Assembly: GCF_900316895.1 (NCBI RefSeq)
Contig: NZ_ONER01000005.1
Span: 1-34,544 of the forward strand
From: an uncultured Methanobrevibacter sp.
GTDB lineage: Archaea; Methanobacteriota; Methanobacteria; Methanobacteriales; Methanobacteriaceae
Reading direction: 5' to 3'
Length of the DNA stretch: 34,544 nt
Shown here: positions 1 to 7,119 of the stretch, one piece after another
How the letters are laid out: every line of letters starts with the position of its first letter
Position numbering within the stretch: the first letter of the stretch is position 1
Notes under the pieces: model-generated
Database searches by the model: none
Seen by the model: only the letters and a program-made list of their open reading frames with translations
What the model was told of the DNA's origin: nothing
Translations under genes and position numbers: made by a program

Positions 1-31
1 AATAATCTCTTTTCAAATCACTTTTATTCAT
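1..31 (-). CDS. Start of a gene cut off by the window edge
   Basis: An ATG on the minus strand at 31 opens a frame that stays open to the window edge. It reads MNKSDLKRDY and is preceded by a GGAGG ribosome binding site (38-42) six bases upstream. Only ten codons are visible, so no family can be assigned. The gene lies downstream of the adhesin at 129-2261 in the same orientation. A T-rich terminator-like tract and an AT-rich region with TATA-like sequences separate them, so it probably has its own promoter. Confidence 0.5.
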   Translation of the reverse strand, partial: MNKSDLKRDY

Positions 32-92
32 ATTATTCCTCCAAAGGTAAGATAATATGATATTTATTTAAAATCTTTTAAATAATTTATTA

Positions 93-128
93 TAAAACAA
101 GAAAAAAATAGAAAATAAAGAAGAAAAA
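93..128 (-). terminator. Poly-T terminator tract after the adhesin gene
   Basis: Just past the adhesin stop codon the minus strand has a series of T-runs, including seven Ts at 102-108, with no strong hairpin. Oligo-T tracts of this kind are the usual archaeal termination signal. Confidence 0.45.
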
Positions 129-2261
129 TTATAATTTGGATTTCATTTCGCGTATATCTTCACGATAATACAATCCTATTGTTAAAATTATTAACAATAT
201 TATAAATGAAATTCCAGAAACTTTATAAAATTCATCTTCATCGATTAAAATTTGTTTGACTACAGATTGCTGAGTAGAACCTGAACCTACATCAGCACCT
301 GAAGAACTTTCAGATGCACTGGCTGGAGAAGTTGTAGTCTGTGTTTCATAGCTTTGATCAACATCATTTACATGATTATCTGCATTGTTGGCAGGGTCTG
401 TTTTCTGGCTATGAGTACTGTTTCCAGTATTTTCACTGCTTTGTGCTGTTGAATGTCCGTTTCCTCTGTTGGCATTTCCGCCGGTTCCCTGTCCGGTTCC
501 ATCACCATTTCCTCCACTTCCACCTGTTCCAATATCCTCATACAATTGGTAATTCGGAATTGAAGGGTAACTGTAACTTGGTGTTTTTCCATTAACCGGA
601 TTTGAAGATGGCTTGGTATCTGAATCATAAGTCTTATCCCTTCTGGAATTATCGACAGTTGCCTTAACAAGGTCACCGGTTTGCGCATCCACAGTGAATG
701 TGCCTATTCCACCACTGATAGTTACTGTTATGCTCTTTCCATTGTTGATTCTATATGACAATGCCCTGTCCGGAAGCAAACTGGCAATATTGCCCTTTGA
801 ATCAATGAATGCAGCCTGAAATTGGTTTGGACCTATCTGAGTAACGGTGAACCTTATATTATTTGTCTTGATTTTAGGACAAATGACCCCGTCACTGTAC
901 CAATTGTCTCCAAGTTTCAACTGATCATCATTGTTGTCGTAATAGGTATCTCTGGCATCTACCTCACGCTCCCTATTGCCCACAATCGCATTATATGAAA
1001 TCTCCTGATTCTTTGGCATCACATAATTGCCTCCGAATTCAATACCCACAGCTTCATTATTGGATATGACATTTGACTGAATCTTATTGCTGCCGATTTC
1101 AGATAAGGAAATTCCGCTTTGACGATTGGATTCGATTGAATTGGAATTAATGTTTACATTATTTCCTGCCTTATTAACATAAATACCGTTTCCCACATTC
1201 TTGGAAATCGTATTTTTGCTAATGTGCAAATTAGTTGGCCCTTCACCATAATTTTTGCCGTTGATTTTGCTGTCCAAATAAATCCCATTTTTACCGTTGC
1301 TTGAAATTGTGTTTCCATGAATGTAAACATTGCTTGATTTGGCCACTTCAATACCGTTTGCACCGTTATTGGTAATCTTATTGTTAAAAATATAAGAGTA
1401 TGTTGATTCTGCAAGAATTATTCCACTTTTTGAGTTTTTAACAATGTCGTTTTTGGTAACATTTAGATATTTGGTGTTCAGTCCAACAACACCATTGCAT
1501 TTACATGTTATGTCATTATTATAAATGGTAACGTAATCTGCACCGTCAACCTCAATACCGTCACCTGAACCTTCAATCTTGAATCCTTTAACTTTTGTTA
1601 AGGAAGCCTTTAAACCTTTAATAGTAATCACAGGAGATGATGAACCTGATTTTAAAGTTGTTCCAACATTACTCTGGAGTGTCAAGCATTTAGTGACAAT
1701 CAAATTGATATTTGAATAACTTGAACCCTTAAATAATATAACGTTGTTTGCCTTGGCATTGTCTATAATGCTTTGAATTTGAGCATTACTCATTCCACTT
1801 TCAACTTCTCGGGTATTGTCCATTGTGATTTTGGTGGTCAGAGATGACGCCTGGTAATTCGAATTTCCTGCAAATTTGGAGACGATATTATAAGATCCGT
1901 CATTTAATCTAATCTGCAGCTTGGCAATGCCTGAAGAATCAGTGTTCTGATTATAGCTTTTGCCGTTTACCGTAAATGTTACCTTAGTGTTTTTAAGAGC
2001 GTTATTATTGCCGTCCAATAATTTTACCTTAAAATAATCCCCGATAACATCAAAATCTGTTTGACCAGCAACTTCAATATGAGTAGTGGCTTTTGACACT
2101 TCAAGAACATAACTGTCATTAGTTGCATCAAGAACCGGTTCATCTGAAATGGACAATGTGTCATTGACCGCAGTGGAATTATCGATTTCATGAGCAACAC
2201 TAACATTTAGCGTTAGTAATATCAATGCAAGAAGCCCTATAATTAGTAGTTTTTTATTCAT
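129..2261 (-). CDS. Adhesin-like surface protein, Ig-like domain plus beta-helix, C-terminal membrane anchor
   Basis: This 710-residue protein is predicted to be exported and anchored in the membrane. An N-terminal signal peptide (residues 1-23, KK then a Leu/Ile-rich core) is followed by one Ig-like domain (about 50-147). A right-handed parallel beta-helix region follows (about 180-430), with repeated N-x-I and G-I/G-N turns as in NosD/PbH1 proteins. After a less repetitive module comes a Gly/Ser/Thr/Asn-rich linker (about 580-670) that probably crosses the pseudomurein wall. A hydrophobic segment (about 687-703) and a short basic tail end the protein. The start is supported by AAGGAGGTGA just upstream. 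Methanobrevibacter genomes carry many such adhesin-like proteins; the ligand here is unknown. A polysaccharide-binding or degrading role is possible because beta-helices often bind sugars, but no catalytic residues are evident. Confidence 0.85.
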   Translation of the reverse strand: MNKKLLIIGLLALILLTLNVSVAHEIDNSTAVNDTLSISDEPVLDATNDSYVLEVSKATTHIEVAGQTDFDVIGDYFKVKLLDGNNNALKNTKVTFTVNGKSYNQNTDSSGIAKLQIRLNDGSYNIVSKFAGNSNYQASSLTTKITMDNTREVESGMSNAQIQSIIDNAKANNVILFKGSSYSNINLIVTKCLTLQSNVGTTLKSGSSSPVITIKGLKASLTKVKGFKIEGSGDGIEVDGADYVTIYNNDITCKCNGVVGLNTKYLNVTKNDIVKNSKSGIILAESTYSYIFNNKITNNGANGIEVAKSSNVYIHGNTISSNGKNGIYLDSKINGKNYGEGPTNLHISKNTISKNVGNGIYVNKAGNNVNINSNSIESNRQSGISLSEIGSNKIQSNVISNNEAVGIEFGGNYVMPKNQEISYNAIVGNREREVDARDTYYDNNDDQLKLGDNWYSDGVICPKIKTNNIRFTVTQIGPNQFQAAFIDSKGNIASLLPDRALSYRINNGKSITVTISGGIGTFTVDAQTGDLVKATVDNSRRDKTYDSDTKPSSNPVNGKTPSYSYPSIPNYQLYEDIGTGGSGGNGDGTGQGTGGNANRGNGHSTAQSSENTGNSTHSQKTDPANNADNHVNDVDQSYETQTTTSPASASESSSGADVGSGSTQQSVVKQILIDEDEFYKVSGISFIILLIILTIGLYYREDIREMKSKL

Positions 2262-2315
2262 TTTTCACCTCCTTTAAACCCAATTTGTAAGAATTAAATA
2301 TTGAAAATAATCCTC

Positions 2316-2337
2316 ATAATATAATATATAATATTTA
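2316..2337 (-). promoter_or_regulatory. Probable TATA-box region of the adhesin gene
   Basis: A TATA-like stretch lies about 60-75 bases upstream of the adhesin start, inside a 230-base AT-rich gap (2262-2491). With normal archaeal spacing it would give a leader of about 35-40 bases that includes the strong AAGGAGGTGA site. The gap contains several overlapping TATA-like sequences, so the exact box is uncertain. Confidence 0.35.
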
Positions 2338-2491
2338 ATAGTATATATTATTGATTATTTTTAAGCAAATGAAATATTTTATAAAATAAGTATATTTAAA
2401 GTTAATTTATCATAAAAATAAGTATTTAAATTATTTTAATAAAAAATGATATATACTATCTGTAATATCGAAAAAGAAAAAAATAAAAGGA

Positions 2492-2596
2492 TTAATAAAA
2501 GTCCTCCTCTTCCTCATCATCAGAACCATCATATCCACATTCCGGACAAAAAGGCTCGCCGGCATCAATCCAAGATCCGCATCTAGGACAGTTCAT
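2492..2596 (-). CDS. Tiny zinc-ribbon peptide (34 aa), copy 1
   Basis: A 34-residue peptide made of one zinc ribbon, with CPRCG near the N-terminus and CPECG about fourteen residues later, followed by an acidic tail (DDEEEED). The ATG is preceded by GGAGGTGA at good spacing, which argues for real translation. The four cysteines should bind one structural zinc ion. The function is unknown; such ribbons can mediate protein or nucleic-acid contacts. Two related peptides lie just upstream on the same strand, and T-runs at 2471-2488 follow the stop. Confidence 0.65.
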   Translation of the reverse strand: MNCPRCGSWIDAGEPFCPECGYDGSDDEEEEDFY

Positions 2597-2608
2597 GATT
2601 TCACCTCC

Positions 2609-2710
2609 CTAAAAATCGTCTTCCTCATCAATACAGTACACATCATATCCGCAATTTGGACAGTATTCCTCTCCTGGCTCAACCCAGGCCCCACATACCG
2701 GACATTTCAT
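2609..2710 (-). CDS. Tiny zinc-ribbon peptide (33 aa), copy 2
   Basis: A 33-residue peptide closely similar to copy 1: CPVCGAWVEPGE, then CPNCGYD, then an acidic tail ending DEEDDF. The ATG at 2710 has an AGGTGAT ribosome binding site. The stop lies twelve bases before the start of copy 1 and the start lies eleven bases after the transporter stop, so all are probably on one transcript. The paired CxxC motifs predict one zinc ion. The function is unknown. Confidence 0.65.
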   Translation of the reverse strand: MKCPVCGAWVEPGEEYCPNCGYDVYCIDEEDDF

Positions 2711-2721
2711 ATTATCACCTG

Positions 2722-3168
2722 TTACATATTAATCAAAACCAAACCAAACATGCAAACGATTATTCCAACAATCTGATTGATTGAAACGTTTTCCCTGTAC
2801 AAAAAATATCCTACAAAGACCAAGACACATGCAAGACCAATATTTGCAACAACTGAAGCGGCACTTACCGCCCAACCGGCACGATATACAAATACATATC
2901 CAACTTCAAGTCCCACAATTGCCAATGCCAAAACGACAGACGTCCAATTGATTTTGGACAATCCTGCACCTATATTTGACGGTCCAACAGAACATATGAA
3001 GATTATTCCTGAAATCAATGCTGCAACCAAATAGGTAACCATCAATGCACCGAACGGATTGACATCAGAGGGCATCGATTTCATGCACACATTATAGAAT
3101 GTGTTCGAAAGTATTACAATCAAAATAGGCCAAATCAAATTCCACAAACTAATCACCAGATTCCTCAT
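2722..3168 (-). CDS. Small EamA/DMT-like membrane protein (148 aa)
   Basis: About four or five hydrophobic segments in 148 residues, with the pattern of half of a drug/metabolite transporter (EamA-type). The final segment has the typical short linker (YRENVSINQ) followed by a Gly-rich helix (VGIIVCMFGLVLI). Full-length EamA proteins have about ten helices, so this would work as a dimer, as small multidrug resistance proteins do. I chose the ATG at 3168 (MRNLVIS) because the frame upstream is occupied by the zinc-ribbon gene 3149-3250 in another frame. The two genes overlap by 20 bases, which suggests translational coupling. The substrate is unknown. Alternative starts further upstream lack a ribosome binding site. 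Confidence 0.6.
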   Translation of the reverse strand: MRNLVISLWNLIWPILIVILSNTFYNVCMKSMPSDVNPFGALMVTYLVAALISGIIFICSVGPSNIGAGLSKINWTSVVLALAIVGLEVGYVFVYRAGWAVSAASVVANIGLACVLVFVGYFLYRENVSINQIVGIIVCMFGLVLINM

Positions 3169-3250
3169 CAAACGGTATGAATCCGCAATATGGACAATGC
3201 GCTTCAAAGACATCACATGGATAACCGCACATCGGACATTCATCTAACAT
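3149..3250 (-). CDS. Tiny zinc-ribbon peptide (33 aa), copy 3
   Basis: A 33-residue peptide beginning MLDECPMCGYPC, with a second CPYCGF motif and an acidic end (FDEESGD). It has the same double CxxC design as the two downstream copies but is more divergent. It is the first gene of the group, starting about 20 bases downstream of a TATA-like TTTTATATAA (around 3264-3275). No clear ribosome binding site is visible, so the message may be nearly leaderless. The 3' end overlaps the transporter start by 20 bases. Confidence 0.5.
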   Translation of the reverse strand: MLDECPMCGYPCDVFEAHCPYCGFIPFDEESGD

Positions 3251-3307
3251 AATATCAAAAGAGAATTATATAAAATACTTTCTATTTTGAACATTGCTTT
3301 AGAAAAC

Positions 3308-3316
3308 AAAAAAAAC
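3308..3316 (-). terminator. Poly-T terminator of the peptidase-adhesin gene
   Basis: A run of eight Ts on the minus strand (3308-3315) begins a few bases past the stop codon at 3320, as expected for archaeal oligo-T termination. Confidence 0.45.
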
Positions 3317-3319
3317 TCT

Positions 3320-5185
3320 TCATAATCTTGCGATTGAATGGTGGGTATTTTGAGCAGCCCAATTTTTCCCCATGCTTGTATAATAACAACTTATGCTGTT
3401 TTTCACTGAATCTGACAACTCATAATTCAGTTTAACTATCAGGCTTTCGTCAATGTTGGAGAATTTCTTTTTCATGTAGCTGACTTTTACCCATCCTGTT
3501 GGAATATTGTCATAGCTGCCATAAGAGTTGCTGACCAGTACCTTCTTGCCGTTCTTGCTGATGTCCAAAATGCTTACATAATGATTGTATGCATGGAAAA
3601 TTAAAGCTGCACCTCCCTTTTTGACTTCGTTCAATGCCTTTCCAAATGAGGATTTGTAGAAATATTCTGCAACGAAATTATTCTTCTTCAATGCCTTGAT
3701 CATGGCGTCACAGCTGGTTCCGTAACGGTCTGTTTTAGCAAGTTTTGCAATGTATTTTTCACAGACATAATTCCTCAGTGCCTGACTGCACATGCTGCAT
3801 GATGTCGGACCGCAGGTATAGCCGTTATCCTGGACATCCCTTACCAGAGTGTATTTATAGGATTTTCCCTTAAGTGAAACTGAAATCTTGCCCGGCCAAT
3901 AGTTATGCTTGTTCTTCTTAACCAATTTGGCATTGATTGCCCTTTCTATAACATTCCACTTTTCACGTTTGAGTATATGGTATAGCTTAGGATGAGATTT
4001 TGTTTTAAAAAACGTGTATTTAGTCAACTTATTAAATAAAAACAGACAATGGCTATCCCTTTTCAGGACTTCACGATACTGTGATTTCTTAAGGGTGTAT
4101 TTGGCATTTCCATCACCCATCACATAATTTCCAGGCATAAGGTCAATGTCAGGTTTTCCATTCTTATAGGTGATATTTTCCTTTAAGGGGTCTTTTACAT
4201 TGCCTTCATAACATTTTATATACTTGGCTGAATAATGTTTGCCATATTTTGCCTTAACCGTATAATGGCTTTCCTTAACTGATGGCTTAAATACCACAAT
4301 TCCCTCAGAATTGCTTTTAAGGCGGAATTTCTTACTTCCAACAGAAACAGTCACCATCTTTTTTGATAATGCCTTGCCTGAGGATTTCAGGTAAATCCTT
4401 ATGAAACCGTTTGTAAGAAATTTTGAATTGCCTATATTGATTGAAAGGGATTTCTTTATCAAGCGAACGGTTAATTTTTTAGAGGAAGACTTGAATTGAT
4501 TGTCTCCTGCAAATTTAACCTTGACTGAATTTTTAGTCTTTGAAGATTTGATTTTTATTGAAACCTTGCCTTTTGAATTAGTTTTTCTGATATATTTCTT
4601 GCCGTTGACTTTGATGGTTATCTTTTTGCCGGAAACTGAATTGCCTTTGCTGTCGGTTAGAGTAAAATACAAATAATTTTTCTTCAATACAAAATTGGCC
4701 GATTCAGTGAACTTGGTATTTAATTTATATACTTTAATGTTGAATGTCTTGGATACATTGTTATAATCATCATCGCCATCAAAAATAACATTCAATTTAT
4801 AGGTCTTAGCAGGCAGATCAATGTTTATTTTCGAATAGCCTTCCAAGTTGGTTTTAAGTGAATATTTCTTATCGTTGAGTATTGCGGTGAATTGTTTGGA
4901 CTTTAAAGGACTTCCGGTTGAATTTTTAAAATAGATTTCCAATGTGTCCCTACTGTTGACATTGTTTGAACTGATTGTGATTGAAGGAGTGGTCTTTTCC
5001 ACGGGAACATCCTCATCAGAACCGTTGCCCTCATTTAAAACAGCAGCCTCTTCATCCAATTCAATTGCGCTCTCATTATTCAATTCCAGATTATCTGTTG
5101 AGTTTAAGTCATTAGCGGAAACTGCTGCAATATTTACACATATGAAAACCAGTAAAATTAAAAAAATTATCCGATTGCCTTGCAT
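3320..5185 (-). CDS. Secreted Ig-repeat protein with C-terminal C39/C71-like cysteine peptidase domain
   Basis: A 621-residue exported protein. Residues 1-24 form a signal peptide ending AVSA. Four or so Ig-like (Big_1-type) repeats follow (about 55-330), each with a Y-x-x-x-T-N-x-x-G-x-x pattern. A linker module (about 335-445) leads into a cysteine peptidase-like domain (about 448-580). That domain has the nucleophile motif YTCGPTSC (Cys458), a His in NHYVS (about 535) and an Asn/Asp pair near NSYGSYD. This order (Cys, His, Asn/Asp) matches the C39-like and C71 pseudomurein endoisopeptidase families, so trimming or binding pseudomurein crosslinks is the likely role. The start at 5185 is chosen over longer frames because it has AGGTGA upstream, begins the signal peptide, and a TATA box lies at 5222-5230. 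The protein lacks an obvious C-terminal anchor. Confidence 0.8.
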   Translation of the reverse strand: MQGNRIIFLILLVFICVNIAAVSANDLNSTDNLELNNESAIELDEEAAVLNEGNGSDEDVPVEKTTPSITISSNNVNSRDTLEIYFKNSTGSPLKSKQFTAILNDKKYSLKTNLEGYSKINIDLPAKTYKLNVIFDGDDDYNNVSKTFNIKVYKLNTKFTESANFVLKKNYLYFTLTDSKGNSVSGKKITIKVNGKKYIRKTNSKGKVSIKIKSSKTKNSVKVKFAGDNQFKSSSKKLTVRLIKKSLSINIGNSKFLTNGFIRIYLKSSGKALSKKMVTVSVGSKKFRLKSNSEGIVVFKPSVKESHYTVKAKYGKHYSAKYIKCYEGNVKDPLKENITYKNGKPDIDLMPGNYVMGDGNAKYTLKKSQYREVLKRDSHCLFLFNKLTKYTFFKTKSHPKLYHILKREKWNVIERAINAKLVKKNKHNYWPGKISVSLKGKSYKYTLVRDVQDNGYTCGPTSCSMCSQALRNYVCEKYIAKLAKTDRYGTSCDAMIKALKKNNFVAEYFYKSSFGKALNEVKKGGAALIFHAYNHYVSILDISKNGKKVLVSNSYGSYDNIPTGWVKVSYMKKKFSNIDESLIVKLNYELSDSVKNSISCYYTSMGKNWAAQNTHHSIARL

Positions 5186-5221
5186 GAATTCACCTGACAA
5201 TAATGAATTTTGTAAAAGTGA

Positions 5222-5230
5222 ATATAAATA
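5222..5230 (-). promoter_or_regulatory. TATA box of the peptidase-adhesin gene
   Basis: TATTTATAT on the minus strand is centred about 41 bases upstream of the ATG at 5185. With normal archaeal spacing, transcription would start near 5200 and leave a 15-base leader carrying the AGGTGA site. This supports the shorter start for the downstream gene. Confidence 0.5.
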
Positions 5231-5285
5231 ATTAATGAAACTTAGAAAAAACCTAAAAATCATAGGAAATTGAAAAAAAGAGTTT

Positions 5286-5519
5286 TTAGAACTCTGCTGA
5301 TTTTTGAATGTTTTCCCGGTTGTCACAGAACCAATGATGAGTTCTTTCAAGACCCTCATCGAAGGAGAATTTAGATGAATCACCCGAGAAATCTTTTGTC
5401 ATGTCGATTGAAAGAAAAGTCTTTTGGATAAATTCTATATTTTCCTATGAATGATATTCCATTCGTAAACTGATGAGAGAGTATATAATATGATTAATTA
5501 TTCCTCCCAAACTGCAAAT
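5286..5519 (-). pseudogene. Remnant of a sugar-nucleotide epimerase/dehydratase (C-terminal end)
   Basis: A minus-strand frame open from 5444 to a stop at 5286-5288 encodes 52 residues. It includes SSKFSFDEGLERTHHWF followed by CDNREN. This is the C-terminal signature of extended short-chain dehydrogenases that act on nucleotide sugars, where the usual form is a sequence like F-x-x-GL-x-x-T-x-x-W-x-x-x-N. Upstream the same frame is interrupted by TAG at 5445-5447, then continues for about 23 plausible residues (INHIIYSLISLRMEYHS) up to another stop at 5520-5522. No Rossmann or catalytic YxxxK part remains. A T-run follows at 5273-5279. I read this as the decayed end of a deleted gene. The match is by eye only. 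Confidence 0.55.
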
Positions 5520-5605
5520 TTATGAGTCAAGTTAATTAACCACACAGGTTACAAGGACTGTCTTTCTTGATACTCATTAATTCGCCTATGATTATCATAA
5601 TAATT

Positions 5606-6241
5606 TTATTTCTTAGCTCTGCCTACCCTACGAGCAACTACCATTTCTCCAACAGAAATCAAACCTGCAAAGAATTTTTCTAATCCTCCGGTTGCCCAGA
5701 TAGCTTCTCCAAAAGTGGAATCCATAATGTTGGCTTCATATTCCTCAGCAGAAATCTTTTTACCGGTAGTCTTTTGAGATACCAGAGCGGAAGCGGACAT
5801 CAACTCTTCCCAAGTTACGCCCTTAAGCTGGTTTTGCATCGCTTTGTATAATTTTACAACCTTGATGTCGTAAAGGTTTGATAAAAGCTCCACAATATCG
5901 CATGCACGAACCATACCTATAACCTGATTGTCATCATTCACGACAGGAACGGTTACAAACTTATTGTTGGCAGTCAGAATTACCGCCTTTCTTGCAGGAT
6001 CATCTTCATGAACTGATGCGACTTCTTCACAACTGCTCATTACCTCTGAAATCTTTTCATTTCCTTCTCTTAAACCTTTTGTAATATCAAACGCTGTAAT
6101 CCATCCAATCAGTTGTTTTTTATCATTTACAACAGGACAAGTAAACCGTCTGACATTTTCCATAGCTTTTGAAGCGTCAACAACGCTGTCATCAGCATTC
6201 AAATATACAAAGTCTTTATCCATTAACTCTTTAGCTTTCAT
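5606..6241 (-). CDS. Tandem CBS-domain protein
   Basis: A 211-residue soluble protein with two CBS modules (about 1-58 and 64-122). It begins with the classic MKAKELMDKDFVYL and each module carries a PVVND-x-x-x-x-IG core. Tandem CBS pairs usually bind adenosyl nucleotides or SAM and act as energy sensors. A further 90 helical residues (about 123-211) include a Gly-Thr-Gly-rich end that I do not recognise. The start at 6241 is preferred over an ATG 21 bases upstream because it has a GGGGG-type binding site and fits the CBS domain boundary. It is the last gene of the Eha operon, 13 bases after the polyferredoxin gene. A regulatory role for Eha is only suggested by position. Confidence 0.75.
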   Translation of the reverse strand: MKAKELMDKDFVYLNADDSVVDASKAMENVRRFTCPVVNDKKQLIGWITAFDITKGLREGNEKISEVMSSCEEVASVHEDDPARKAVILTANNKFVTVPVVNDDNQVIGMVRACDIVELLSNLYDIKVVKLYKAMQNQLKGVTWEELMSASALVSQKTTGKKISAEEYEANIMDSTFGEAIWATGGLEKFFAGLISVGEMVVARRVGRAKK

Positions 6242-6254
6242 AAACAGCCCCCAT

Positions 6255-7085
6255 TTATTCAATTTCTACTCGTTTCAATGCTCCTACAGGGCAATGATTT
6301 GTACATTCTGTGCATCTTATACATTTATCATTGTCCAGAACAACTTCACCATCCACTAACTCTATAGCACCTGTTGGACAGTTTTCCTCACATAAATAAC
6401 AGTTTACGCAAGATTCATGCTTGACTTCAATCAATCTGGAGTGAATTATAGGTCCTATGTACCTATCCAGATTAATTGCAAATTCATTTAGTGAGATTTC
6501 ACGACAGGCTCCACATCCAATACACATCTTTTCATTAATATATGGATATAATTCATCATCTATTAGCTCTATTCCCAAATCCATATCTAAATTCTCAAAG
6601 AATTCTTTGAATTCCAGGGTAAATGCATTTGTTGGACATAATGTTGCACAATCATACCAATTGTTATCGTCTACTGTATAATCAATTGAAATGTCATTCA
6701 TGCGAATTACTCTATGAGCGCAACTGACATTAGACAAATTATATTCAATGACTTCACGTTCATCCTCATGATCATAACTGATTGAATTGTCAATTAGCTT
6801 GATTGCTGAAACAGGACAGGTCTGAATACATATTTCACATTTGACACATTTATCAGTTATCTTAGCCATTCTAAAAATATTAGCTGGTTCGATTGCATTA
6901 ACTGGACATTCTCCAACACAGGTATTGCACCTTACACATCTTGGTGAAACAGCAAATATTTCTTCATTTGTACTGAAATCATCCAGTTCAAATTGGAAGT
7001 CATCACCATCATCATCTAATTCAACAGATTTCAGAAGAACTTCACGTTCCAGGTCCTTTATCTGTTTTATAAAAGATACATTCAT
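6255..7085 (-). CDS. Polyferredoxin with four canonical and two degenerate 4Fe-4S motifs
   Basis: A 276-residue soluble iron-sulfur protein. Canonical CxxCxxCxxxCP motifs start at Cys50, Cys80, Cys226 and Cys255. A fifth site (Cys188, 191, 194) has lost the fourth Cys and the following Pro. A sixth region keeps only Cys122, Cys146 and Cys150. It therefore probably carries four [4Fe-4S] clusters plus possibly one unusual one. The acidic N-terminal 45 residues are unique. It should carry electrons from or to the Eha hydrogenase encoded upstream. It starts 34 bases after the kinase gene, and the AT-rich gap could hold an internal promoter. The ribosome binding site is weak. Confidence 0.8.
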   Translation of the reverse strand: MNVSFIKQIKDLEREVLLKSVELDDDGDDFQFELDDFSTNEEIFAVSPRCVRCNTCVGECPVNAIEPANIFRMAKITDKCVKCEICIQTCPVSAIKLIDNSISYDHEDEREVIEYNLSNVSCAHRVIRMNDISIDYTVDDNNWYDCATLCPTNAFTLEFKEFFENLDMDLGIELIDDELYPYINEKMCIGCGACREISLNEFAINLDRYIGPIIHSRLIEVKHESCVNCYLCEENCPTGAIELVDGEVVLDNDKCIRCTECTNHCPVGALKRVEIE

Positions 7086-7119
7086 TTTAATACCAACTGA
7101 ATAATTTATTTAATAAAAT

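Noticed and set aside
3169..3243. Transporter start at 3243 (173 residues)
   Set aside because: The extra 25 residues come from reading the zinc-ribbon gene 3149-3250 in the wrong frame.
5186..5383. N-terminal extension of the peptidase-adhesin to a start at 5383
   Set aside because: The extension precedes a clear signal peptide, contains the gene's TATA box, and overlaps the epimerase remnant in another frame. The ATG at 5185 has a good ribosome binding site.
5587..5597. Operator palindrome ATGATTATCAT after the CBS gene
   Set aside because: Short, AT-rich and located downstream of the operon; such palindromes are expected by chance in this base composition.
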